This document shows, piece after piece, positions 32,742 through 40,488 of a stretch of 64,000 bases of DNA. Position numbers and translations under genes: made by a program. Each line of letters starts with the position of its first letter. Positions within the stretch are counted from its first letter, which is position 1. The DNA is taken from NCBI RefSeq assembly GCF_023544445.1, contig NZ_JALPVJ010000002.1, forward strand, positions 496,001-560,000, given 5' to 3'. The notes under the pieces are model-generated. The model did not search any database, had not been told where the DNA came from, and saw only the letters and a list, made by a program, of their open reading frames with translations. The DNA comes from Actinoplanes sp. M2I2. GTDB taxonomy: Bacteria; Actinomycetota; Actinomycetes; Mycobacteriales; Micromonosporaceae.

Positions 32742-33901
32742 CAGCGGGACGCTCCAACCAGGGCTTCGGGAGAGGTGGTGAGGCCGAGCAGGGCGGCGGT
32801 GGCCTCGGCCGTGCGCCGGGCGGCGAGACCGTCGCCGTACGGGTTGCCGTTGACCGTCATCGCGTCGCGGCGGGCGCGGTCGTCGAGCAGCGCGGACGCC
32901 TCGCCGACGATCAGGGCAGTGTCCGAGCCGACGAGCTTGGCGCAGCCGGCGTTCAGCGACTCGACCCGCTCGGTGACGTCGCGCAGCACCAGCGCCGGCA
33001 CACCGAACGACGGCGCCTCCTCCTGGATGCCCCCGGAGTCGGTGAGCACGAGGTAAGCCTCGGAGAGCAGACGGGACAGGTCCGCGTACGGCAGGGGGTC
33101 GGTCACCGTGACCCGGTCGAGCCCGGCCAGGCCGGCTTCGACCTGCGCCCGGACGGCGGGGTTGGGGTGGCTCGGCAGGATCACGTCGATGTCCGGGTAC
33201 TTCGCGACCAGCTCGCGCACCGCGGTCAGGATGCGGTCGAGCGGGTGGCCCCACGACTCGCGGCGGTGGGCGGTGACCAGCACGAGGCGGTTGCCGCTGC
33301 CGGCCCGGGCCGCCGCGACCCTGGGGTTCTCGTACGGGAGCTTGCGCCCGGCCACGGCCAGCGTCGCGTCGACCACGGTGTTGCCGGTCACGACCACGTC
33401 GGTGGCGGCGACGTTCTCGTCGAGCAGGTTCATCGCCGCCAGCGGCGTCGGCGCCAGGTGCAGCGAGGCGACCTGGGCGACCAGCTTGCGGTTGGCCTCC
33501 TCGGGGAACGGCGAGTCGAGGTCGCCCGAGCGCAGCCCGGCCTCGAGGTGCACGACGGGGATCCGGCGCCAGAACGCGGCCAGCGCGCCGGCCAGGCTCG
33601 TCGTCGTGTCGCCCTGCACGATCACCGCGGCCGGCGGGCGGACCTCCCACAGCGCGTCGAGCTTGCGGACCAGCTCGGTGAGCAGCTCGGCCTGGCTGCC
33701 GGTGGTGCGCTCGACGGTCAGCGTCACGTCCGGGGTGAGGTCGAAGGCGGCCAGCGCCTGGGCGACCATCTGCGGGTGCTGACCGCTGGCCAGCAGCACC
33801 GGCTCCATCAGGCCCTGCTCCCGCATGGCGGTGACGACGGGGGCGAGCTTGACCGCTTCGGGGCGGGTGCCGCCGATCAGGTGGACTTCGGGGAGCGACA
33901 T
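32741..33901 (-). CDS. wecB: UDP-N-acetylglucosamine 2-epimerase (non-hydrolysing)
   Basis: A 386-residue GT-B-fold enzyme making UDP-ManNAc from UDP-GlcNAc. Family motifs are IGGTRPEAVKLAPVV, SGQHPQMV, VIVQGDTTTSLAGALAAFW, VVHLEAGLRSGDLDSPFPEEANRKL, VTAHRRESWGHPL, and LTDSGGIQEEAPSFGVPALVLRDVTERVE. Length and motifs are standard. AGGAGAT precedes the ATG. It lies between a membrane glycosyltransferase and a secreted DUF2334 protein, so it likely supplies ManNAc for a surface polymer rather than teichuronic or enterobacterial common antigen synthesis. Confidence 0.93.
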   Translation of the reverse strand: MSLPEVHLIGGTRPEAVKLAPVVTAMREQGLMEPVLLASGQHPQMVAQALAAFDLTPDVTLTVERTTGSQAELLTELVRKLDALWEVRPPAAVIVQGDTTTSLAGALAAFWRRIPVVHLEAGLRSGDLDSPFPEEANRKLVAQVASLHLAPTPLAAMNLLDENVAATDVVVTGNTVVDATLAVAGRKLPYENPRVAAARAGSGNRLVLVTAHRRESWGHPLDRILTAVRELVAKYPDIDVILPSHPNPAVRAQVEAGLAGLDRVTVTDPLPYADLSRLLSEAYLVLTDSGGIQEEAPSFGVPALVLRDVTERVESLNAGCAKLVGSDTALIVGEASALLDDRARRDAMTVNGNPYGDGLAARRTAEATAALLGLTTSPEALVGASR

Positions 33902-33925
33902 CGGGATCTCCTGGGGGAGGTGGGG

Positions 33926-35269
33926 CTAGGCGGCGAGCGCGAGAGCGGACGTGGGGAGCGGTGCTTCGGCCAGGCGTTCGGTCTTGGCCCAGGCCTGCCG
34001 GCCGGTGGCCTGGCGGCCGATGGCCCGGTAGGTGGCGACCAGCCCGAGGAGCAGGAACGCCGGGTACGCGAGGGCGGCGAGCAGGAGCCGGGGGAGCGTC
34101 TCGTCGCGGAGCCGGTAGCGGTGCACCAGCGCCCAGACGAAGCCGGGGAACCAGGTGACGCCGAGCCAGACGGCGGCGCTGTCGGCCAGCTCCGACCAGC
34201 TCGAGAAGACCGAGATCGGGTGCCCGGCGATCAGGCCGATCGTGGACACCGCCACCAGGCCGGCCAGGAAGACCGTGACCAGCGCGTTGATCCACGGCGA
34301 GAACAGGTAGTGCAGCACCTCGGCGAGCGACGTGCGGCCGATCCGCTTCGAGGTGACCAGCGACCGCAGGTAGCGGGCGCACTGCAGGTTGCCCTGGGCC
34401 CAGCGGGTGCGCTGCCGGGTCAGCCGGCGGACGTCGACCACGGCCTGCTGGGTCACCGAGGCCCGGGCGGTGTAGCGGATGCCGACGCCGGACAGGTGCA
34501 TGCGCAGGCCCAGCTCGAGGTCCTCGACCAGGCAGGCCGACCACGGCGCGTCGCCGAGGACGAGCAGGGCCGAGAGCCGGGTGAACTGGCCGTTGCCGCC
34601 GAGACCGACGGTGTCGAGCCGGTCGCGCAGGCTCTGGCAGGCGTTGACGATGGTGGCGAACTCCAGGTCCTGCACCGCGCCGAGCAGCTTGTCGCGGTTG
34701 CGGATGCGGACCTGCACCTGCACCGCCCCGATCGCCGTGTCGCGCAGCATCCGCGACACCTCGAGCAGGATGTTGTGGCTGCCCTGGCCGTCGCCGTCGA
34801 TGATGCCCAGGACGACCTTGTCCGGGCTGACGCCGGCCAGCGCGGTCTGCTCGGCGATGTAGCGGTACGCCGCGTTGAGCGCCTCGCCCTTGCCCTGGCG
34901 CGCCTCGGGCAGCTCCCGGCGCATCACGTGCAGCCGGGGGTGGTCGATCGCGGCCAGCACGTCCGGGGTGCCGTCGTCCGAGCCGTCGTCGACGACCAGG
35001 ACCCGGGCCAGCGTGTGGCCCGGTCCGCTCAGCGCGAGCGCGGCCCGGACGGTGTTGCCGACCACGACCTCCTCGTTGAGCGCCGGCACGATGATCCAGA
35101 AGTGCTCGGGGGTGCCGTCGCCGTTGGCCAGCGCCTTGGCGACCAGCTCGTGCCGGCGCGACGCCACGTAGCGGACGGCGATGGTCACCAGCGCGACCGT
35201 CGACAGCGGCCAGGACAGCAGAAGCGCGTAGCCGGCGACGAGGATCAACCCGCCGTGTGCTCCGAACAT
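33926..35269 (-). CDS. Membrane glycosyltransferase family 2 (HasA/PgaC-like polysaccharide synthase)
   Basis: A 447-residue processive-type synthase. Two N-terminal helices (GGLILVAGYALLLSWPLSTVALVTIAV) are followed by a GT-A domain with VVDDGSDDGTPDV, GIIDGDGQGSHNIL (DxD-like), GGNGQFTR, LVEDLELGL (catalytic ED) and RQRTRWAQGNL (QxxRW). Several C-terminal helices form the channel. Such enzymes polymerise UDP-sugars and export the chain. GGAGG lies 6 bases before ATG 35269; a GTG at 35290 is less well placed. It heads the operon with the epimerase, 24 bp away. Confidence 0.92.
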   Translation of the reverse strand: MFGAHGGLILVAGYALLLSWPLSTVALVTIAVRYVASRRHELVAKALANGDGTPEHFWIIVPALNEEVVVGNTVRAALALSGPGHTLARVLVVDDGSDDGTPDVLAAIDHPRLHVMRRELPEARQGKGEALNAAYRYIAEQTALAGVSPDKVVLGIIDGDGQGSHNILLEVSRMLRDTAIGAVQVQVRIRNRDKLLGAVQDLEFATIVNACQSLRDRLDTVGLGGNGQFTRLSALLVLGDAPWSACLVEDLELGLRMHLSGVGIRYTARASVTQQAVVDVRRLTRQRTRWAQGNLQCARYLRSLVTSKRIGRTSLAEVLHYLFSPWINALVTVFLAGLVAVSTIGLIAGHPISVFSSWSELADSAAVWLGVTWFPGFVWALVHRYRLRDETLPRLLLAALAYPAFLLLGLVATYRAIGRQATGRQAWAKTERLAEAPLPTSALALAA

Positions 35270-35332
35270 CAGCCACCTCCACCTTGTCACCTTGCGTGAT
35301 GTCCACCGTCAGGCGGGAACCGCGGTGCCGGA

Positions 35333-35370
35333 CGTATTAGGACAATACGAAGCTACGGAGCGTGATACAA
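35333..35370 (-). promoter_or_regulatory. Putative promoter and overlapping dyad for the polysaccharide operon
   Basis: On the minus strand TTGTAT (35365-35370) and TATTGT (35342-35347) are separated by 17 bp. The -10 overlaps a dyad, CGTATT/AATACG (35333-35338 and 35344-35349), which could bind a repressor. Confidence 0.45.
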
Positions 35371-35712
35371 GGCTGCTGACCGGATCGCCCGTGACACTAT
35401 GACCAAATGGACTAACTCAGACATCTCACTCAGGGAGTAAGACGTCGAAAGTCGGCACAATGCGGGCTTTTGATGCAGGTGGTCGACGATCCGGCGCGGC
35501 CGTGGATTGTGACTTTCAGTAATGTCTGCATGAGCGATCGGCGACCGCGGTTCTGCGGCTCTCTGATTACCAAACGTGTTGGCGCTGTCTTCCGCTGCTG
35601 GTCGCGCTCCCACCGAGATGGCGCTGTATTCGCACGCGCTGGCGCGAACCTCCAACGACGTTCACCTATGTCGCGCCGAGACTGCTAGGTGTCCACTACG
35701 GAGGGATAGCTT
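35371..35712. other. 342-bp gene-free stretch before the mini-protein locus
   Basis: It is less GC-rich than the surroundings. Short open frames on either strand (for example 35353-35655 minus) lack a ribosome site and have no domain or coding bias. It probably contains the promoter of the mini-protein gene at 35713. Nothing else is seen. Confidence 0.5.
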
Positions 35713-36009
35713 GTGAACACTCGACGCGTAGCAGCAGTCGTGGGCGCCAGTGTGATGGTGACCGCGGGCCTCGGCATCGCCACCGGCACGGCCGCGCAGG
35801 CCGCGGTGCCGACCTGCGTCACCACAACGCTGAACGACAGCGGCTACACCGATCGTCTGACCGTCAACAACCGTTGCGGCAGCAGCCAGCGGGTCAAGGT
35901 GCTCCTGGCCAACCTGACCGACTTCGCCTGCTACACCATCCCGTCCGGGGGGTACCGCACGTACAGCTGGAACTACCCGGGGCGCTTCGACGGTCTGGCC
36001 TCCTGCTGA
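35713..36009 (+). CDS. Secreted four-cysteine mini-protein, tendamistat-like pattern (copy 1)
   Basis: A 98-residue preprotein: twin-Arg-like basic start (MNTRRVAAVVGASVMVTAGLG), Ala-rich cleavage region (TAAQAA) and a ~67-residue mature domain. Cysteine spacing is C-x19-C-x17-C-x24-C, with VKVLLANLTDFACYTIPSGG and a conserved end YPGRFDGLASC. Tendamistat (alpha-amylase inhibitor) has C-x15-C-x17-C-x27-C with VKVVYEDDTEGLCYAVAPG, so the same disulphide-bonded beta-sandwich is plausible. The inhibitory Trp-Arg-Tyr triad is absent. Start GTG with GGAGGG upstream. Two paralogues lie downstream. Confidence 0.8.
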   Translation: MNTRRVAAVVGASVMVTAGLGIATGTAAQAAVPTCVTTTLNDSGYTDRLTVNNRCGSSQRVKVLLANLTDFACYTIPSGGYRTYSWNYPGRFDGLASC

Positions 36010-36021
36010 CCCGATGAGCTC

Positions 36022-36057
36022 GGGACCGGCGCCGGCGACGGGGCGGGCCCCGGTCCC
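36022..36057 (+). terminator. Hairpin after mini-protein copy 1
   Basis: GGGACCGG (36022-36029) pairs with CCGGTCCC (36050-36057), and a GC-rich inner region could extend the stem. A moderately supported terminator. Confidence 0.5.
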
Positions 36058-36270
36058 CGGGCGATGATGCAGGACAGAATGGCGGCGAGCGTCCGCATAG
36101 ACTGCAGGAGCGGCACCCATCGGCTCATGTGGATGATTTCGATCGATGTGACCAGCGGGTGTCGTTCGACGACGACGTGGGCACGACCGGGCTCCGGCCA
36201 CGTTCCGCACGGGGGACCGACCTCAGGCGAGGTGTGCGCCGACGCTGCTGTGCCCGCACAACGGGGGAGC

Positions 36271-37302
36271 ATGGACGGCCAGGCCGACAAGAATCTCGGA
36301 CGTTACGAAAGGGATTTCATCCAGGGAGCCCATGGGGTGACGGGGTGGCCGCACGCCGCCGAGGAGTTCAGGCCGACGCGATGGGCGACGCTCGGGTCGG
36401 TGACAGTTCTGCGGGGAAGCGGAGGTCTCTGCGAGGACGAGCGGCCGGCGGCCGGCGGGCGCCCGGACAATCCTGGCTATCTGCTGACCTGTGCCGTCGA
36501 CGGCCGTCTGCTCCTTCGTCAGGGTGACCGCTCGACGCTTGTCGGTCAGGGAGACCTGGCCCTGTGTGACGGCGCCGCGCCGTTCCGGGTCGGCGACTTC
36601 CGGTATCTCGACAGCGTCGGTCACCGGTCCGGGCGCGGGTGTGCCTATCTCGTGGTCCGATTCCCGCGCCGCAAGCTGACCACTCCGCCGGAATTGGTCC
36701 AGCGGCTCATGGTGCGCCGCATCGCGGGCGACCGGGGGCTCGGCTCGGTACTGGTGCAAACGGCCCAGCGGATGGTGGAGGAGGGGTCGAGTCTCACTCC
36801 GCTCGACAGTGCGCGGCTCGAGAGGATGCTTCTGGATCTGATCAATGCGGTCGTCTCCAACGCGATCGAGTCGACCGTCGACGCGGCCGGCTCGGACGAG
36901 GCCGCCGCGGTCTTCCTCCGCGTCCAGGGCTTCGTGCAGCGGCATCTGACCGATCCGGACCTGTCGCCGGACACGATCGCCTCGGCCCACAGCATGTCCG
37001 TCCGGTCGCTGCACCGGTTGTTCCGGACTCAGGGCGTGAGTGTCGCGGCCTGGATCCGCGTCCAGCGGCTCGAGCGCTGCGGCCGCGACCTGGCCGATCC
37101 GGCGCTGCGGAACCGACCGATCTATGCCACTGCGGCGCGGTGGGGATTTCGCGACGCCGCCTATTTCAGCAAGGTTTTCCGGTCGGCGTACCACATGAGT
37201 CCCCAGCAATACCGCGAACGGATGGGTGCCGGCGGTGAACCGGGGACAGGGTTTGTTCCCGGCACGGTCGCGAATCTCCAATACGGTGGCGCTAAAGGCT
37301 GA
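36271..37302 (+). CDS. AraC/XylS-family regulator
   Basis: A 343-residue regulator. The N-terminal ~200 residues resemble the AraC_binding_2 cupin-like sensor (RDFIQGAHGVTGW, VDGRLLLRQGDRSTLVGQGDLALCDGAAPFRV). The C-terminal double helix-turn-helix reads FVQRHLTDPDLSPDTIASAHSMSVRSLHRLFRTQGVSVAAWIRVQRLERCGRDL and ATAARWGFRDAAYFSKVFRSAYHMSPQQYRE. ATG 36271 is preceded by GGGGGAG; upstream in-frame ATGs give a non-conserved extension. It sits between mini-protein copies 1 and 2, all on one strand, so it may control them, though no binding site is evident. Confidence 0.9.
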   Translation: MDGQADKNLGRYERDFIQGAHGVTGWPHAAEEFRPTRWATLGSVTVLRGSGGLCEDERPAAGGRPDNPGYLLTCAVDGRLLLRQGDRSTLVGQGDLALCDGAAPFRVGDFRYLDSVGHRSGRGCAYLVVRFPRRKLTTPPELVQRLMVRRIAGDRGLGSVLVQTAQRMVEEGSSLTPLDSARLERMLLDLINAVVSNAIESTVDAAGSDEAAAVFLRVQGFVQRHLTDPDLSPDTIASAHSMSVRSLHRLFRTQGVSVAAWIRVQRLERCGRDLADPALRNRPIYATAARWGFRDAAYFSKVFRSAYHMSPQQYRERMGAGGEPGTGFVPGTVANLQYGGAKG

Positions 37303-37363
37303 TGACGCCCCGGCCGCGGCGGTGAATACTCCGTTTATCAGTCATTGACGGAGGGAGAGTCAA

Positions 37364-37663
37364 ATGAGAACTCGCCGTATCGCCGCCGCAGTCGGGGCGA
37401 CCGCGATGGTGACCGCCGGTCTGGGGGTCGCCACCGCCGCGCCGGCGCTGGCCGCCCCGCCGCCGAGCTGCGTCACCACCACCCTGGACGCCTCCGGCAC
37501 CGTGGACTACCTGCGGATCATCAACAACTGCAGCACTCCACAACGGGTCAAGGTCGTCCTCGACTACGCGACCGACCTCGCCTGCCGCACCATTCCGGCC
37601 CGCACCACGGTCATCCTCTATTGGGGCTATCCGGGCCGATTCGACCGCTTGGACGCCTGCTGA
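37364..37663 (+). CDS. Secreted four-cysteine mini-protein (copy 2)
   Basis: A 99-residue preprotein clearly paralogous to copies 1 and 3: MRTRRIAAAVGATAMVTAGLG signal, cleavage near ALAA, then CVTTTLDASGTVDYLRIINNC, QRVKVVLDYATDLACRTIP and YPGRFDRLDAC. The cysteine spacing is exactly the same (x19, x17, x24). It diverges most between the third and fourth Cys (RTTVILYWGYPGRFD). ATG 37364 has GGAGGGAGAG upstream. It is 61 bp after the AraC gene and ends at an intrinsic terminator with a T-run. Likely extracellular and disulphide-bonded; function unknown. Confidence 0.8.
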   Translation: MRTRRIAAAVGATAMVTAGLGVATAAPALAAPPPSCVTTTLDASGTVDYLRIINNCSTPQRVKVVLDYATDLACRTIPARTTVILYWGYPGRFDRLDAC

Positions 37664-37690
37664 CAGTCGCCCGCCCGAGGAAGACGAGCC

Positions 37691-37735
37691 AGGCCCCGGA
37701 TCCCGAACCCCACGGGATCCGGGGCCTGTTTTTTT
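37691..37735 (+). terminator. Classical intrinsic terminator with T-run
   Basis: AGGCCCCGGATCCC (37691-37704) pairs perfectly with GGGATCCGGGGCCT (37714-37727), followed by a 7-T run (37729-37735). Such a T-tail is uncommon in this GC-rich sequence. Confidence 0.9.
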
Positions 37736-37852
37736 CATGGTCCTGAAAATATTTACGTCGCTCAATTCGTAGACGATGGCGCAGACGACCAATGACGCCT
37801 GGTCCGGCGGTCGGGAGACTACAAGCACATTCATTTGCCGAAGGGAAACAAC

Positions 37853-38149
37853 ATGACGATCAAGCGTGTCGCCGCCGTCCTGGGCGCCTCCGTGATGGTG
37901 ACCGCCGGAGTAGGGATCGCCACGGCCACGTCCGCACAGGCCGCCGTCCCGAGCTGCGTCACCACCAGCCTCAACGACAGCGGCACGAGGGATTACCTGA
38001 CCGTCCGCAACGGCTGCGGCTCGAGCCAGCGGGTCAAGGTAGTTCTGGCCAACGCGACCGATTTCTCGTGCTACACGATCGCGTCCGGCGGGGCCCGCAA
38101 CTACAGCTGGAACTACCCGGGCCGTTTCGACGGTCTGCAGTCCTGCTGA
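37853..38149 (+). CDS. Secreted four-cysteine mini-protein (copy 3)
   Basis: A 98-residue preprotein: MTIKRVAAVLGASVMVTAGVG signal, cleavage near AQAA, then CVTTSLNDSGTRDYLTVRNGC, QRVKVVLANATDFSCYTIASG and YSWNYPGRFDGLQSC. It is closest to copy 1 (shared GSSQRVKV, NYSWNYPGRFDGL). Cysteine spacing is x19, x17, x24. ATG 37853 has AAGGGAAA upstream; an in-frame start at 37835 is less likely. It has its own promoter region after the terminator of copy 2 and ends at an 18-bp perfect hairpin. Function unknown. Confidence 0.8.
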   Translation: MTIKRVAAVLGASVMVTAGVGIATATSAQAAVPSCVTTSLNDSGTRDYLTVRNGCGSSQRVKVVLANATDFSCYTIASGGARNYSWNYPGRFDGLQSC

Positions 38150-38161
38150 CCGGCAGTCCTC

Positions 38162-38201
38162 ACGAGCCAGGTCCCCGGCAGCCGCCGGGGACCTGGCTCG
38201 T
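38162..38201. terminator. 18-bp perfect hairpin terminator
   Basis: Bases 38162-38179 (ACGAGCCAGGTCCCCGGC) pair perfectly with 38184-38201 over a 4-base loop. It lies between convergent genes and can serve both the mini-protein and the ABC operon. Confidence 0.9.
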
Positions 38202-38212
38202 CTTCGTCGGGT

Positions 38213-38908
38213 CTACCGGCGAACGCCGGCGCCCACCGGTTGTGGTGCCGGCCTCGTCGTGGCCCGGCGGGAGGTGGGCTCGTGGGCCAGGAGACCACTG
38301 GCCAGCAGGGCCGACCCGGCCAGCACACTCCAGATCACGTGGGCTTCCCGCCAGCGCGGGTCGCCGGCGCCGACGAAGAGCGACCAGCCGTCCGGAAGGA
38401 ACTGCAGCAGCAGGACCAGCACGAGTGTCAGGGGTGCGGCCACGATGCCGCCGACCGTGCCGGCGGCCCCGCCCCGGCGGATGCCGGCCAGCGCGAACGC
38501 CACACAGACCAGAGCGGCCGCCTCGACCGTCAGCGTGAGAGCGGGTACGGCCGGCCGGACCTCCGCGGCGACGGCCAGGTGGGCCGCGGCCAGCGTCAGC
38601 GCCCACCACCCGGCCAGCACCGGCACGGCCAGGAGCCCGCGCACCGCGATGCGGGCGAGGCGCGGGACCGGCAGCACAGCGGTGGTGGACGCGGCCGGAT
38701 CGTCCAGCAGGAAGGCCACCCCGAGGGCACCCGCGAGCATCACGATCCGGGCCAGGTTCACGATGTTGTCGACACCCAGCCCGGCGGTCGCCGCGGCCGG
38801 GACCATCATGATCAGCAGACCGGCCACGAGGCAGGCCGTCAGCGGACCCCACGGCAACGCGCGGGCGGTCGGGCCCGGCATCGCTCGCCAGGGAATCCGC
38901 GCCCTCAT
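38213..38908 (-). CDS. Membrane protein, last gene of the sigma/ABC operon
   Basis: A 231-residue protein with about six hydrophobic helices (LTACLVAGLLIMMVPAAATAGL, IVMLAGALGVAFLL, AVRGLLAVPVLAGWWALTLAAAHLAV, LTVEAAALVCVAFALAGI, TVGGIVAAPLTLVLVLLLQFL, AHVIWSVLAGSALLASGLL). There is no conserved motif. Its ATG overlaps the stop of the upstream ABC-2-like permease by 4 bases, so it is probably a second subunit of that transporter. The C-terminal 25 residues are basic and disordered. Confidence 0.8.
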   Translation of the reverse strand: MRARIPWRAMPGPTARALPWGPLTACLVAGLLIMMVPAAATAGLGVDNIVNLARIVMLAGALGVAFLLDDPAASTTAVLPVPRLARIAVRGLLAVPVLAGWWALTLAAAHLAVAAEVRPAVPALTLTVEAAALVCVAFALAGIRRGGAAGTVGGIVAAPLTLVLVLLLQFLPDGWSLFVGAGDPRWREAHVIWSVLAGSALLASGLLAHEPTSRRATTRPAPQPVGAGVRR

Positions 38909-40488
38909 CGGCACTGCCCCTGCTCGTCGGCCCGTCCGGCCGGCACGCCGAGCGTCCGCGCGGCCTGCTCGGTGGTGGTGCCCGGGTCGATCAGCTGCGT
39001 CCACGCCTGGGTGACCCGCTGCCGGGTCGCCGCGACCGGCTGGGCCAGCAACTCCCGGACGACGGACGTCTCGCGGTACTCGACGAACATCTGCGCGTCG
39101 AAACCGGGGACGGGAGTGGACAGGAGGCCGCCGGTGCTGTGGGCCAGCCGGTAGTCGAACCCGTCCCTGGTCTGCGCGGTGGCCTGGGCCGCGAGCCAGA
39201 GGATGACGACGGCCCGGCCGCCGCACAGCGGTTCCGGCGGCGCCGCGGTCACCTGGCCGCCGGTCACGATCCGGTAGGCCACCGCCGCCGCGAAGTCGAG
39301 CTCGGCCTGACCGTCGCCCCAGCCGGTGCCGACCGGCACGGTGTCGGGAGTCCCGGCGCGGGTGTCGTCGGCCTTCCAGGACTCGGCCGGCACCGGATCG
39401 GCCCCGGCCGAGCCGATCAGACCCCCGAGGTCCGTCGCATTCGTGTTGACGCGTTGCCGTACCGCCGTGATCTGCGAGCGCGCGGGACCGGGCACCGGCT
39501 CCCGGACGGCCTCGAGCAGCTCGGCCCAGCCCGGGACGAGGCCGGTGAAGTCGGGGAAGGCGCAGTACGTGACGGCGTCGAGCGACCGGCACTCCTGCGA
39601 CGCGGCCGGGCGCTCCATGGCCTCCTGCCGTCGCTGCTCGACCCGCTCGCCGGGTGCGGCGGCCTGGGGGATGAGCAGGGCCAGGGCGCCGACCATGGCC
39701 ACCCCGGCGACCAGCGCGGGCCGCACCCCGTCGCGCCCGGTTCGGCGTACGGCCAGGGCCCCGGCCGCCAGGGCGGCCGTCAGCAGGATCAGATAGAGCA
39801 GGTGCCACCCGGCCGGGCGGCCGATCAGGTCACCCGGCAGCGGGTACTGCTCGTCCCGCAGCACCACCGGGGCCAGCCACCGCAGCGGCGAGTTCGAGAA
39901 CGACGCGTACAGGGTCAGCGCGGCCAGACCGACCAGCAGGAGCGGGCCGGCCACGACCGCGCGGGTGCAACGGCCCAGCAGGACACCGGCGACCGCGCCG
40001 AACAGCACGACCACCGGCCCGGTGAGGACGTCGCCGACGTCGATCACTCCCACCGCCGCCGACCGGCCGGCGTAGACGGCGACGTGGGCCGCCACCAGGA
40101 CGGCGCTGACCAGGGCGAGCGGCACGGTGGCGGCCAGCAACGCCACGGTGCGCTGCCAGGCCGGCATGAGCAGCACGTCGAACAACTCGTCGGTACCGTC
40201 CCGGTAGGGCCGGGAAGCGGCCAGATGAGCGGCCAGGATCGCGCCGGCGGCGACGGCGAGCATGCCCAGCTGGGTGTCGCGGACCGTGTGCTGAAGGACC
40301 GGATGACCGGTCCCGCGAAGGCCGTACACCGCCCAGCTCACGGAGAGCGCGAAAGCCACCAGGACGGCCGGGTGCCGCAGCAGCCGGCCCCCCTCCACCT
40401 TGGCCAGGGCCAGGATCGCGGTCACCGGTCCGGAGGGCCGGGCGTTCGGCGGGGACGCCGGAGCCCGTTCGCCGAGCACCGTGGTCAT
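38905..40488 (-). CDS. ABC-2-type permease with large soluble C-terminal domain
   Basis: A 527-residue protein. After a cytoplasmic start (AILALAKVEGGRLLRHPAVLVAFALSVSWAVYGL, the usual ABC-2 entry), about six helices run to residue ~285. The remaining ~240 residues are soluble, with three Cys (ECRSLDAVTYCAFPDF and LCGGRAVV) and a C-terminal amphipathic region. The cysteine-bearing part could be extracytoplasmic. It overlaps both neighbours by 4 bases. With the ATPase it forms an exporter or a signal-coupled complex of unknown substrate. Confidence 0.82.
   Translation of the reverse strand: MTTVLGERAPASPPNARPSGPVTAILALAKVEGGRLLRHPAVLVAFALSVSWAVYGLRGTGHPVLQHTVRDTQLGMLAVAAGAILAAHLAASRPYRDGTDELFDVLLMPAWQRTVALLAATVPLALVSAVLVAAHVAVYAGRSAAVGVIDVGDVLTGPVVVLFGAVAGVLLGRCTRAVVAGPLLLVGLAALTLYASFSNSPLRWLAPVVLRDEQYPLPGDLIGRPAGWHLLYLILLTAALAAGALAVRRTGRDGVRPALVAGVAMVGALALLIPQAAAPGERVEQRRQEAMERPAASQECRSLDAVTYCAFPDFTGLVPGWAELLEAVREPVPGPARSQITAVRQRVNTNATDLGGLIGSAGADPVPAESWKADDTRAGTPDTVPVGTGWGDGQAELDFAAAVAYRIVTGGQVTAAPPEPLCGGRAVVILWLAAQATAQTRDGFDYRLAHSTGGLLSTPVPGFDAQMFVEYRETSVVRELLAQPVAATRQRVTQAWTQLIDPGTTTEQAARTLGVPAGRADEQGQCR

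Noticed and set aside
33167-35299. 710-codon plus-strand frame opposite the polysaccharide operon
   Set aside because: Repetitive Gly/Arg/Asp composition, no ribosome site, and antisense to two clear enzymes.
31119-35306. Single continuous frame covering the DUF2334 gene and the opposite frames of the epimerase and synthase
   Set aside because: Only the part up to 32741 matches a family and has a signal peptide. The upstream part is an out-of-frame reading of two real genes.
35353-35655. 100-codon minus-strand frame in the spacer before the mini-proteins
   Set aside because: It has no ribosome site, no coding bias and no domain, and would overlap the proposed promoter.
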